A stretch of DNA of 64,000 nt from Hibiscus mutabilis. Its lineage: Eukaryota; Streptophyta; Magnoliopsida; Malvales; Malvaceae. The DNA is taken from contig CM033712.1 of NCBI GenBank assembly GCA_019671005.1, positions 71,188,479-71,252,478 of the forward strand, given 5' to 3'. This document shows, in pieces, positions 24,754 through 35,405 of this stretch (position 1 is its first letter; each line of letters starts with the position of its first letter). The position numbers and the translations under genes are program-made. Under the pieces are notes generated by a model. It made no database searches, was not told the origin of the DNA, and was given only the letters and a program-made list of their open reading frames with translations.

Positions 24754-25126
24754 TCCGAATCTAGCTTCTATGTGGGGAATTACAACGAGCAACAACATGA
24801 TGTCCAATACATACAATCCAGCTTGGAAGAAGCACCCGAATTTTTCATGGAGTAATCCCAACAATGCTCTAAACCGTAACAATCGTAATGCACAAGCATC
24901 GGGATTCCAAAGAGAATATGTCACGGCAAATGGATGTCGCAAAGAACAACCGATGACATCTAGTTCTTTGGAAAATTCTCTAAATGCTTTTATGATGAAA
25001 AACTGAATCTTATATGGTGAGAATAGTAATTTCATAAAAAGAACTGATGCTTTTATTAACAGACCGAGATGAGATTGCAAAACCAAGAGGCGGCAATCAA
25101 ATCATTGGAAAATCAAGTCGGACAGT

Positions 25127-26416
25127 TTGCTCAAAATCAACACTAGACCACAAGGAGGTTTACCTAGCGATACATCAAGTCGCAAGAGGAACTGCCATGA
25201 GCAATGTAAGGCAATCACCACCAGAAGTGGCCAACAACTTAGAGAGGTTCAAACCCGCTCATCAAACAAAACTCCACAAAAAGATCAAGACGAACCTAGC
25301 GGCAAAGCCTCATATGCTGAACCAGGAATTGCCGCGGCAACCGACAATAAACATGCCTCGGCAACCGATGACGCCTTGACTTCTTGTGATAAGCATGCCT
25401 CGGCAACCCCAGTTGATAACGCATCGGCAACTCCAGATGTCCCGGCAATGCCGTCAATCAAATTTCAAACCAATGAAAGGATCGAAGATATCCGACTTCC
25501 ACCACCATTCCCACAAAGGTTGAAGCGACAAAAGCAAGAATACCAATTCAAGAAGTTTCTTGATATCCTAAAGCAAGTCCACATCAACTTGCCATTGGTG
25601 GAAACAATTGAACAAATGCCAAACTATGCCAAGTTTCTTAAAGACATTGTGTCCAAGAGAACAAGGCTAGGAGAGTTTGAAATAGTGGCCGCGACAGAGG
25701 GATGCATGGCAATGTTGCACAATCGTATGCCACCCAAGTTGAAGGACCCCGAAAGTTTCACAATACCCTGTTCTATTGGAAATCACTATGTCGGGAAAGC
25801 ATTATACGACCTTGGGGCTAGCATAAACTTGATGCCTAAATCGGTTTTCCAAAAACTAGGAATCGGGAAGGCAAGACCTACAACAATCATGCTGCAGCTA
25901 GCCGACAGATCCTATGTGCATCCAGAGGGAAAAATCGAGGACATACTGGTAAAAGTTGATAAATTCATTTTTCTCGCTGACTTTATTGTTTTGGATTGTG
26001 AAGTAGATGAGCATGCACCTATCATTCTCGGGAGACCATTCCTAGCGACAGAGAGAACTTTGATTGATGTTGAAAAGGGAGAACTCACAATGAGGGTGAA
26101 TGACCAACAGGTAAAACTAAATGTGTTCCAAACACTAAGGCATGCCGATGATCCAGAAGAATGCCAACTACTTTATGCCACGACAGAGTTTAACTTCGAT
26201 GAGGAATTTAGTTGCCTCGGCAACTACATTGCCGAACACGAGGAACATGAGGAGTATGAAGAACCGGTCGATGAGGAACAACCAGAAGAGGCAAATTGGC
26301 TAGTCAATCGACCAGGTACATACTTTGAACCACTGGACTACTCAGGTAAGGAAGGTAAGCTCGAAAAACCCTCTATGGAAAATCCACCAATTCTTGAGTT
26401 GAAACAATTGCCGTGA
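25127..26416 (+). pseudogene. Element B gag tail and retropepsin
   Basis: The longest open frame of element B. Its N-terminal part is a low-complexity linker with repeated ASAT units encoded by the GCCTCGGCAAC motif. The protease follows with YDLGASINLMPKSVF (active-site Asp) and APIILGRPFLATERTLIDV, the Athila-style signature. There is no ATG at the frame start, and a frameshift joins it to the upstream gag. It ends in an acidic EEHEEYEEPVDEEQPEE stretch before a stop at 26414-26416. Confidence 0.88.
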
Positions 26417-26529
26417 GCAAATCAAATATGTATACTTAGGGATCGATAATACATTACCTGTAATTATTTCCTCTAAGTTACAGCCTGAAAGAGAAAAAGA
26501 AGCTGATCAACATGTTGAAGCTACATAAA

Positions 26530-27295
26530 AGGCAATAGGGTGGACAATTGCCGACTTGAAGGGAATTAGCCCGGCGGTGTGCATGCACAAGATCTTGTTG
26601 GAAGATGATCACAAACCTTCAATTGAGGCCCAAAGGAGACTGAATCATGCCATGAAAGGGGTTGTAATGAAAGAAATCATCAAGTGGCTTGACGCCGCAT
26701 TATATACCCTATCTCCGATAAGACGTGGGTAAGTCCGGTACAATGTGTGCCGAAAAAGGGAGGTATAACAAAGGGTAAGCAATGAAAATAATGAACTTAT
26801 CCCAACCAGATCTGTGACCGGTTGGAGGGTTTGTATGGACTATCGAAAGCTAAACAAAGCCACTAGGAAAGATCACTTCCCATTACCCTTTATTGATCAA
26901 ATGCTTGACCGTCTTGCGGGTAAACCCTTTTACTTGTTTTCTTGATGGTTATTCAGGTTACAATCAGATTGCCATAGCACCGTAAGATCAAGAAAAGACA
27001 ACCTTCACATGCCCCTACGGTATTTATGCCTTCCGGGATGCCGTTCGATTGTGTAACGCCCGCAACCTTCCAAAGATGCATGATGGCGCTCTTTTTCGGA
27101 CATGGTCAAGACTTCCTTGAGATCTTTATGGATGATTTTTCGGTTTTTGGTAATGACTTCGACGGCTGTCTCGGCAATTTAGAGAGGGTGTTGGCAAGAT
27201 GCGAAGAAACGGATTTAGTCCTCAATTGGGAGAAATGCCACTTTATGGTAGTTGAAGGAATAGTGCTCGCCACAAGATTTCATCCAAGGAATTGA
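26530..27295 (+). pseudogene. Element B reverse transcriptase, broken
   Basis: RT blocks can be read across frames: GISPAVCMHKILLEDDHKPS, a VPKKGG block, the GWRVCMDYRKLNKATRKDHF motif near 26820-26875, LPFIDQMLDRLAG, and the catalytic EIFMDDFSVFG near 27120-27155. At least four stops or shifts interrupt them. Confidence 0.88.
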
Positions 27296-27311
27296 AGTAG
27301 ACAAAGCCAAG

Positions 27312-27923
27312 GTGGACGTAATCGAGAGATTACCCCTACCAAATTCGGTTAAAGGAATTCAAGTTTTCTCGGACATGCGAGGTTTTTACAGAGGTTCATT
27401 CATAATTTTTCTAAAATCACTAAACATTTGTGTAATCTGCTTGAACAGGATAAAGTCTTCGATTTTGATGATTCTTGCACTCAAGCATTCAAACCCTAAA
27501 GAAAAAAAGCTTGCCTCGGCACCCATTGTCGCTCCACCAAATTGGACGCTACCTTTTGAGCTCATGTGTGATGCAAGTGATTTCGCGGTAGGAGCAGTCC
27601 TAGGCCAACGCACAGGTAAGACCTTCCATGTGATATACTACGCTAGTAAAACTCTTAATGGTGCTCAAGTGAATTACACAACAACGGAGAAAGAGTTACT
27701 AGCTGTAGTTTTCGCATTTGACAAGTTCCGATCCTATTTAATTGGTACAAAGGTAATTGTTCATACGGACCATTCGGCAATCAAATACTTATTTGCTAAA
27801 AAGGATGCTAAATCTCGTTTGATTCGTTGGATATTACTTTTACAAGAATTTGATATTGAAATTAAGGACGAAAGGAACAGAAAATCAAGTGGCCGATCAC
27901 TTATCACGTTTGGAACGCAATAG
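27312..27923 (+). pseudogene. Element B RNase H
   Basis: The frame carries ELMCDASDFAVGAVLGQR (first catalytic Asp), the TTEKELLAVVFAFDKFRSYL glutamate block and VHTDHSAIKYL (Asp). It ends after a frameshift near 27880, where the QVADHLSRLER block resumes in another frame. Confidence 0.9.
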
Positions 27924-29399
27924 GGAGGAGGACGCGGATCTAGAGATATGCGATGCATTCCCGGATGAACAAATTTTAATTGCATCAGCAACCCATGACG
28001 CCTCGGCAACCATGGATGCACACGCCCGGCAACTCGACGCCGCAGCGCCTTTTGACGACACGCGCGCGGCAATTCGGGAGCGAACACTACGGCAAAGACA
28101 TGCCTCGGCAATTCCACGGTACGCAGATTTAGTTAACTTCCTTGTTTGTGGTATTTTTCCGTATGGCATTACTCACCAAGGGAAGAAGCGGTTCCGCCAT
28201 GATGCTAAGCATTACTTTTGGGACGAGCCTCTTTTGTTTAAACAATGTGTAGATCAGGGTTATACGCCGATGTGTCCCTAAAGAAGAGCAACAGAGAATA
28301 TACTCCGCAATGCCATTCTTCACCCTATGGAGGACATTTTGGAGGAACTCGTATCATGACCAAAGTCTTGCAATCCGGTTTGTATTGGCCAACATTGTAC
28401 AAAGATGCCCAAGACTTTTACAAGCAATGTGATCGTTGCGGAGGACGGGCAATATCTCTAGGCGACATGAGATGCCACTCGAAACATCATCGAGGTGGAA
28501 CTGCTCGATGTATGGGGATCGATTTTATGGGACCTTTCTCATCTTCATTCGCAACCTCTACATCTTACTCGCCGTCGACTATGTGTCTAAATGGGTAGAG
28601 GCAGCTGCGCAGCTTCCCAACGACGATTCCAAGACCGTGCAACGATTCATGCGAAAAAACATATTTACACGATTTGGGATGCCGAGAGCAATTATCAGCG
28701 ACGGGGGCAAGCATTTTGACAATGACTAATTGCCAAGATGTTGCAACGCTTCGCATATCACACAAGATCGCCACAAAGATATCACCCACAAACCAACGGG
28801 CAAGCGAAATTTCCAACCAGGAGTTGAAGGGAATACTCGAGAAAGTTGTAAATCCCTCAAGGAAGGATTGGTCATTAAGACTAGATGACGCACTTTGGGC
28901 ATATCGCATTGCATTCAAAACACCATTAGGTATGTCCCCCTTCCGGCTTGTCTATGGTAAAACATGTCATCTACCGGTGGAAATCGAGCACAAGGCGTAC
29001 TGGGCAATCAAGACCGTGAATATGGATTGGGAAAGTGCCGGAAAAAAGTGCTTGATGGATCTCAATGAGATAGAAGAATTTCGTGCACTCGCCTATAACA
29101 ATGCACGAATCTACAAAGAGAAAACAAAGCGATGGCACGACAAGAAACTATTGCCACGGCAATTCACGCCAGGGCAACTAGTTCTCCTATTCAATTCTCG
29201 GCTAAAACTTTTCCCGGGAAAGCTGAAATCAAGATGGTCGGGACCATTCGAAGTCGTCAAACCATTCTCTCATGGTGCCGTGATAATCAAGTCCATCTCT
29301 GACAACCATGAATTCAAAGTTAATGGACAAAGATTGAAGCACTACAATGGTGCCCATGTGGAACGTAACAAGGAAGTGGTCAATTTAGGAGATGCATGA
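27850..29399 (+). pseudogene. Element B integrase
   Basis: Pieces in order: a linker containing ASAT repeats (27950-28110), the zinc-binding domain with CHSSPYGGHFGGTRIMTK and CDRC (about 28310-28440), the core with YVSKWVEAAAQLPNDD and IISDGGKHFDND (Asp residues, 28560-28730), and the C-terminal part with LDDALWAYRIAFKTPLGMSP. The C-terminal domain ends KVNGQRLKHYNG at about 29320-29350, typical of Athila. The frame breaks near 28281, 28600 and 28730. Confidence 0.88.
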
Positions 29400-29950
29400 G
29401 CATGCTCTCCCTTTTGATATTTTTATTTTTATTTATTTTTATTTTTATTTTTGTTTTTGTCGATTATTTAATTATTTATTTTTCATTTTTTTCCGATTAT
29501 TATTTTTTATTATTTTATTATTTTGTCGATTATTAGTAGTTTTAGGATAGATTTTTTTATTCAAGTCTAAGAATCCTATTACACATCTTTATTTATTTTC
29601 TTTATTAGTTTATCTTTAATTTTAATCCTTATTTGATTTGTTTTTGAATTGTAGGAAAGGAAGTTCAAGAGAAAGAAGGAATTCTAAACCAAGTAGGAAA
29701 ACATCTTCAACAAGGAAACTAATGGGCTGAATCTAAGGCTTATATAAAGCCTCCAATTCATCCTAACCAAAACCCCTTTGTCGAAAATCCCTACCAAACC
29801 CTAAACCCTTTTTTTCGATTTCCCCCAATCCCAACCACCTATCTTTTCTATAAAACCCATCACCCTTAACCTATTCCTACTTTCTATCTTGCAACTTTTT
29901 AGTTTATCTTCTTTTCTTTTCTTTGTTTTTACTCACAACCAAGATCATAC
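29400..29950 (+). other. Element B spacer between pol and the extra ORF
   Basis: It is T-rich with runs of ATTTTT, then pyrimidine-rich sequence with TATATAAAGCC near 29740. No ORF is seen. It could hold a promoter or splice acceptor for the downstream ORF. AATTGTAGGAAAGG near 29650 resembles a 3' splice site. Confidence 0.45.
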
Positions 29951-30955
29951 ATGGCATCCAAGATTAAACTTTTAGTTCATCCAAGTTCCTCCAAAGAACC
30001 AAGATACAAGAAGTTTGCTACATCGGCGGTTCAAGAAAGATTTCAATCCAAGTTTGAAAGCCGAAAGATTCATGAAGAACAAGGCTTTGAATACTCCAAC
30101 TCTCATCAAGATTTCGGCCTTGAACCATTCATCTTCAAGAGGATTGCACATCAAAAGTGGCAAATCTTTTGCCATCAACCGGAACCGGGTAACATCTCAT
30201 GGGTAAGAGAATTCTATGCTCACTCACCTAACCCGGATAATCCTTATGTTTTTGTTCGTGACAAGGCCATACTTATAAGTCCCGAAAGCATCAACACCTT
30301 TTACGGACTTTACATTGAGAAGGACGAGCATCAAGCCTTCGTTGACCAAATCAATCCCAAGCAACTCGACAAGGTGCTTCAAGAACTCACTCAACCGGGA
30401 ACTCATTGGAACGACGGTAAATACAAGGGCACGGTAAATCGCCTTTGGCTAAAACCCGAGGCAAAACTATGGAATAAGTTTGTTAAAACTTCTTTAATGC
30501 CCTTCACACACAATACTACCGTTGATATACCACGTCTTTTGCTTATACATTCTATTTTGCATAATCGCATCATTAACATTGGAAAAATTATTTGCGATGA
30601 GATTTTTGTATGCAGCTCAAAAGATAAGGGTTATCTTTTCTTCCCTTGCTTAATTTCCAATCTTTGCAAGGAGATGCATGTCCCGAGTGAGTCCACCGAT
30701 GAAAAGGCCCTACCCAAGTCTGGTCCGGAAGCTAATGGGAGAGGCACCGGGAGATTCTTCAAGGCCTCCAATTGCCACGGCAACCCCTGCCGCCGCAGAA
30801 ATCCCTAATGCCCAAGCACCTAACGCTAGGGCAACTCGGTCATTAATCCCGGGACACTTTGAAGCACTTTTGCACCCATTGGCAAGCCGCCTAAGGCAAA
30901 TTGAAGATCGGCAACTAATGTTCATGCGGTACATGAAGGAGCACAACAATGCCAT
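29951..30955 (+). pseudogene. Extra ORF of element B (plant-transposon-protein type), first part
   Basis: The ATG at 29951 opens a 250-residue region with HQKWQIFCHQPEPGNISWVR, VREFYAHSPNP, NTFYGLYIEKDEHQAF and LLLIHSILHNRIINIGKII. This pattern is typical of the putative plant transposon protein domain found after pol in Athila-like elements, and its function is unknown. There is no clear signal peptide or membrane segment, so an envelope role is not supported here. A frame change near 30720 is followed by a proline/alanine-rich part, and element C interrupts the ORF after 30955. Confidence 0.8.
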
Positions 30956-32437
30956 TGATAAGTGTTCAAAAGTACTATTTTTATTACCCTTTTTACTCAT
31001 ATTATTGTTAGACTTAAGCTCATAATAGTTGCATAATTAGTCATTCATGCATTAATTCATGTTTCTTTCCACCGTTGAGCTTGATTACATAACTTGGTGA
31101 TTTTTGTGGAAAAAGATGCTGCTTTGGTGTGTTTTTGTGTGTGTATGTGCAGGATCACTTGCCAAAGCAATGTTGAGCTAGTTGCCAGGGCAATGCATGA
31201 AGGAGACGCCGAGCCAGTTGCCATGGCATTTGTCGATAAAGAAAAAATGCAATAGGGATGTCGAAATTAATGACTTTACAAGCCCAAGATGACATGGAGC
31301 AAGGCCCAAGCCCAAAGGAATTTGATTGCCATGCAGAGATTAAAGAAGAATTAAATTCCAAGAAGATAGGAGAAGTTCTAATAGGAATAAAATTATAATA
31401 AAGAATTATATTCTTTAAAGATAATTTAATTCCAACTCAAACTCCTCCTCAAAGAAGGACTTTGGCCTAGCCCTATAAATAGCAAGGAGATTTCGACAAT
31501 CCAAAGGGAGAGCAAGGGAAATTTTCAAAGAAGAGAGCATTAGGGAATTTCGACTTCTTCTTCTTCTTTGCTTCTATTAGATTCATGGTTTGGGGATTAT
31601 TCTTTGTATATCTTTTGAACCCAACCATGAACTAACTTGATCGGCTATGGTTATTGTGTTTTGTGGTTGTGAGAAACTATTGGTTTTTGTTTAGGTAATA
31701 AGAGTTTGTACTTTTCTATTTCAAGGTTTATTCATTCTTGATTCTTATTATTGTTTTGCGAGTGAATTGGGAGAGGATCTCGTGATTTCATCCATTTATC
31801 TAATATCGGGAGAGTTAGATTCAAGAAACGAATGAATATGATCTTTATTCAATCCAATGATGGTGAAGATTAATCCGGCTTAGGAATAAGTTAAGGATTT
31901 CAACGGCTAAGAGGAGTGCAAGATTGGTTGTTGTTCACCCTTGATTCACGCAGGATGTATTATCAAGGCATGCACAAGTAGCTAGAGTTTCGACTTAGGG
32001 ATAAGAAGAAACCATTGAAGAACGCTCGCCAACCTTGAAGTTGCTGCCCGATCGCCCAAGTAGTTGCCCAACTAGTCGCCCAGAAACCATCAATTAGTTG
32101 CCAAGGCAACCCGTTGTGTAAGTCGCCACGGCAATCGAGTTGCCCGTGCACTCTTTTTTACCAAGACAATCCAATCGGCTATCACACCTCAACTCACGAT
32201 AACCTAGCCTATCTCTCTCAATCGATCTCATCTTTTCTTTTACTTTATTGCTTTCTAGTTTAGTTATTAGTTAAACTCCTTTAATCCTTTAATTGTGTTT
32301 TTACTTTTCACAAAGTCAAGAACTTAAGCAAAGTGGCCCAAACCAATCCTCGTGGAGACGATACTCGATACTCATATCACTTTATTACTTGCGACGTGTA
32401 TACTTGCACAATTGCGTAGCACTTATCACACGCAACA
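30956..32437 (+). repeat. Element C 5' LTR
   Basis: It begins TGATAAGTGTTC and ends CACGCAACA. It has a single copy of the palindrome unit that is doubled in B LTRs (31182), and a second palindrome at 32098. CCTATAAATAGC near 31470 marks the likely core promoter. Confidence 0.92.
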
Positions 32438-32443
32438 AGTTTT

Positions 32444-32460
32444 TGGCGCCGTTGCCGGGG
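32444..32460 (+). other. Element C primer-binding site (tRNA-Asp type)
   Basis: TGGCGCCGTTGCCGGGG lies six bases after the LTR and matches the Athila-type tRNA-Asp primer site without the damage seen in element B. Confidence 0.9.
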
Positions 32461-32583
32461 ATTGGCAATTGGTGTTAGTTGTTTTTGTTATTGCATTTAT
32501 TTCTTAGTTTTACTAACTTTTCTTTTTGTTTGTTTTATCAAAAAAAAAAAAATTAGGTGCGCTACAAGTTAAGGAACATCAAC

Positions 32584-33264
32584 ATGTCGGGAAATAAAAA
32601 CCAATCTATTCGAGAGATGATGTTGGAAGATATGAATCAATTCAATCAAGAGTTCCTTGCACCCTTTGATGATTACCTATACCAACCGAGAAAAGCCCAA
32701 AGAACTTATACCATGGAAAAATCTTGTGCTATGTGTGGAGAACATCATGTGTTTGAAAATTGCCCTCACATTTTCGGTGCATATAACTACATGGAGGACC
32801 ATAGAGGGAACCAACAGCAAAATTCTTCATGGTATGGTCAAAAAGCTCAAAAATTTTTTTACCATAACAATTTTGCGCGACAACAGATATGCCCATGGCA
32901 ATGTAGTCCTTTTCAAGAGCATTCCAATTCCTTGGAGGAAACGTTACTAGCTTCCTTGGCTAAACTTGACGAATCAATTGAAGAGATTCGAGAACTATCA
33001 AAATCTATGGATACGAGGATAGCTCAGTGGGATGCAACCTTAGGGGATTCAAGATCAATCGGGAGATCCACATATGTCATGGATAACATGCACCAACAAT
33101 TCATTCCTAGGGATACCGACGTCCCAAGGCAAGAGGATAAGGAGCAATACAAAGAAATCTCTCCGATGTGTGAGGAACAACTAGAACCTCAAAGTCAAGA
33201 GGATGCCAATGAGAGAGACTGCCCAACACATGATGGGCTGAACAACAAATTGCCTCGGCAATGA
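32584..33264 (+). CDS. Element C gag-like ORF
   Basis: The ATG at 32584 (MSGNKNQSIREMMLED) opens a frame of about 226 residues. An N-terminal helical segment is followed by a zinc-knuckle-like CAMCGEHHVFENCPH and an Asn/Gln-rich region (about residues 75-105). A coiled-coil-like LLASLAKLDESIEEIRELSK follows, then an acidic Gln/Glu tail ending LPRQ. The CxxC...C pattern and the position after the primer site support a gag remnant that lacks the capsid part. An in-frame GTG at 32557 is an alternative start with no support. It may be the only protein of this element. Confidence 0.65.
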   Translation: MSGNKNQSIREMMLEDMNQFNQEFLAPFDDYLYQPRKAQRTYTMEKSCAMCGEHHVFENCPHIFGAYNYMEDHRGNQQQNSSWYGQKAQKFFYHNNFARQQICPWQCSPFQEHSNSLEETLLASLAKLDESIEEIRELSKSMDTRIAQWDATLGDSRSIGRSTYVMDNMHQQFIPRDTDVPRQEDKEQYKEISPMCEEQLEPQSQEDANERDCPTHDGLNNKLPRQ

Positions 33265-33499
33265 TTGAGGAGCCTGAACGAGCAATGCCGCGACAACACT
33301 CGGTGAAGCTGAGAACAACAATACTACAGCAAAATTCGAGGAACCTGATGCCCGTAAGGTTACAACGTTGATGCTGAAACAGAATCAGAGATTGCTCTCA
33401 TCTACAATTGCCACGACAATTACACGACCACATGCAAGATCAACGAGATGATAATACTTTGCCAATGGAATATGAGCAGTAATAGTTGAACCTTTTGAA

Positions 33500-34161
33500 T
33501 TCTTTAAAAACTCACATTGTCCATTGCAGGTATGTCTTGAGGAACCGAGATTGGTAGATTTGAAGCCATCGAAATCTCTACTGATGGAGATGTTTGAGAG
33601 GCCAAAAGAAAAAGGTGTTTGGATTCATAAAGCTCTTCAGAAAATTGATTCTTCCCTTGACTTAGAGAAAATTTGACAACCGATTGTCACGGTAATTGGC
33701 TTGAGCAAAGAATTGCCACGACAACAAAGGCTACATCCAACCATGATAGAAGTCGACAAGAATGAGGTAATTGAATGGTTGAGAATGGATATAATTTTTC
33801 CTATTAATATATTTGTGCCTTCAGGAATAGTAGCAAGGTGGAGAGTATACATGGACTACAAGCGAACAAAGAAGAAAGACACCTCCACCATGGTAACGCA
33901 AAAGGGAGTAGTGGCAAGCACATTTGCCAAACTCTTTTTGGGCAATATTATCACCCGATGGAGGGTGCGGATGAACTATAAGAAGTATCGAAAACGGCAA
34001 CCTTCAACACCGCAACAACTCCCGATACGCACGCCTCTGCAACCATGGACGCCAAGACGCCTCGGCAACCCCGGCGCCTCGGCAACCATGGATGTGCATG
34101 CCTCGGCAACCCTCGACGCCACGGCAACTACTGATACATTTATTTTTATTTTTATTTTTTA
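33500..34161 (+). pseudogene. Element C scrambled RT remnants
   Basis: The frame at 33701-34161 contains ARWRVYMDYKRTKKKDT and, 45 residues later, TRWRVRMNYKKYRKRQP. These are two degenerate versions of the single GWRVCMDYRKLNKATRKDHF block of Athila RT. An upstream stretch reads VCLEEPRLVDLKPSKSLL. No catalytic motif survives. The end of the frame is again ASAT-type repeats encoded by GCCTCGGCAACC. Confidence 0.65.
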
Positions 34162-34590
34162 AACTATTTTGTTCTATTATTTTTTTTGTTATTTTTTTCT
34201 CTTTATTTTTTAGGATATATTTTATTTTTCTTCATTATCTTTAGTTTCGGTTTTTTTTTATTTTCTTTTCCACAACAAGACTCACAACCACCATGATAAG
34301 GAAATTTACTGCCGACTACTCGCCACAACAACCACAACGGAAATCAAGCGATGCCTGTGCAACAACAATGGCTTCGGCAACTATCGATGCACATGCAAGT
34401 AAACCTGCATCGGCAAACATGGACCAAATCAAGGCAATGCTATTCACGCGGTACCAGCCTCAAGCATTCAACCACCGACCGAAAATTGAATCAAGCAAAC
34501 GGCACGAAGGAAACTCATCAATCGAGGTGACGACCTCTCCGACTAACTCATTTCATTTAGTTTCTTTTAAATTTTGTTTCACTCTTACAT
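34162..34590 (+). other. Element C 3' noncoding region with short ORF
   Basis: A T-rich spacer is followed by a small frame at 34293-34637 whose start is Gln/Ala/Thr-rich and includes palindrome-derived ASAT and ASAN units. The frame has no family resemblance beyond those repeats. It is probably the end of the lost extra ORF. Confidence 0.4.
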
Positions 34591-34625
34591 GCATTGAGGA
34601 CAATGCTTCTCTCGAGTTTGGGGGT
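34591..34625 (+). other. Hairpin plus internal polypurine tract in element C
   Basis: GCATTG-AGGA-CAATGC forms a 6-bp stem with an AGGA loop at 34591-34606, followed 6 bp later by the polypurine-type GAGTTTGGGGGTG (34613-34625). The same unit occurs at 35368-35403 and at 37389-37425 in element B. This copy is about 780 bp before the LTR, so it is either a second, central-type tract or a duplicated 3' end. Confidence 0.7.
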
Positions 34626-34940
34626 GTTGGTTTCTAGTTAGTTTCATGTTTAGTTGCATTCATCTTTAGCAATCACATATAGGTTGCATATGTTACTTGC
34701 CATGCCTTTAATTTGATTTAATTGCTTAAGACTTGTTGAATATCCAATGATGAATTTTTGCCATTGTACTTAATTGAAATAACCTTTAATTTTAGGATTG
34801 CATGAAAAGTACTTAGAGTTTTACTATGATGCTGAATTTTTTTACACGGTTGTGGGTTGTTGATTCAAAGAAACTTAGTGAACTTAGGTTGCTTAAAATT
34901 TGGGTAAATTTAAAATTGAAAATTAAAAGTTAATTTCTTG

Positions 34941-35117
34941 CTAGAGGTGCCCAAAACTGCTCTAGTAGTAAATACACTTTCTTGCTAGAGGTGCCCAAAC
35001 TGCTCTAGTAGTTAATGCACATTAAAGAATCGCTAGAGGTGCCCAAATTGGCTCTAGTCGACTAAAATAAAATGAGAAATAGCTTACTTTGCTAGAGGTG
35101 CCCGAAATTGGCTCTAG
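34941..35117 (+). repeat. Four tandem CTAGAG...CTCTAG hairpins
   Basis: The units are 34941-34965, 34985-35008, 35033-35057 and 35092-35117. Each reads CTAGAGGTGCCC-A/G-AA...CTCTAG, so CTAGAG pairs with CTCTAG. Spacing grows from 44 to 59 bp. They lie in the untranslated 3' region, and the corresponding part of element B has been deleted. Confidence 0.85.
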
Positions 35118-35367
35118 TGAAAATAAAAACAAATGCCCGATAATTAAATTGATAAAAGCCTATTGTTCACATAGAATCTTGAAAATCAACTTGTACACAA
35201 CTACGCACACACATTGTCACGAGCATTATAGTTTGGTTCCGGTAAGTTTTTGTGCTATCCAAAAAATTAAAAGGTGATCATACTTTGTGCCACGGTTCCG
35301 AGGTTTGAATTCAAGTTTGAAGCATGTCTTTGATGATTAAAGTCTTGGCAGGTAATTGTTAGTTTGC

Positions 35368-35403
35368 ATTGCTTGAGGACAAGCAATAGTTCGAGTTTGG
35401 GGG
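35368..35403 (+). other. Hairpin and polypurine tract before element C 3' LTR
   Basis: ATTGCTTG-AGGA-CAAGCAAT gives an 8-bp perfect stem with an AGGA loop (35368-35387). CGAGTTTGGGGGCG follows and then directly the LTR TG at 35406. This is the plus-strand priming site of the element. Confidence 0.8.
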
Positions 35404-35405
35404 CG

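Noticed and set aside
29951..30808. Envelope gene of a plant retrovirus
   Set aside because: No signal peptide, transmembrane helix or furin-like site is visible. The sequence fits the plant-transposon-protein family.
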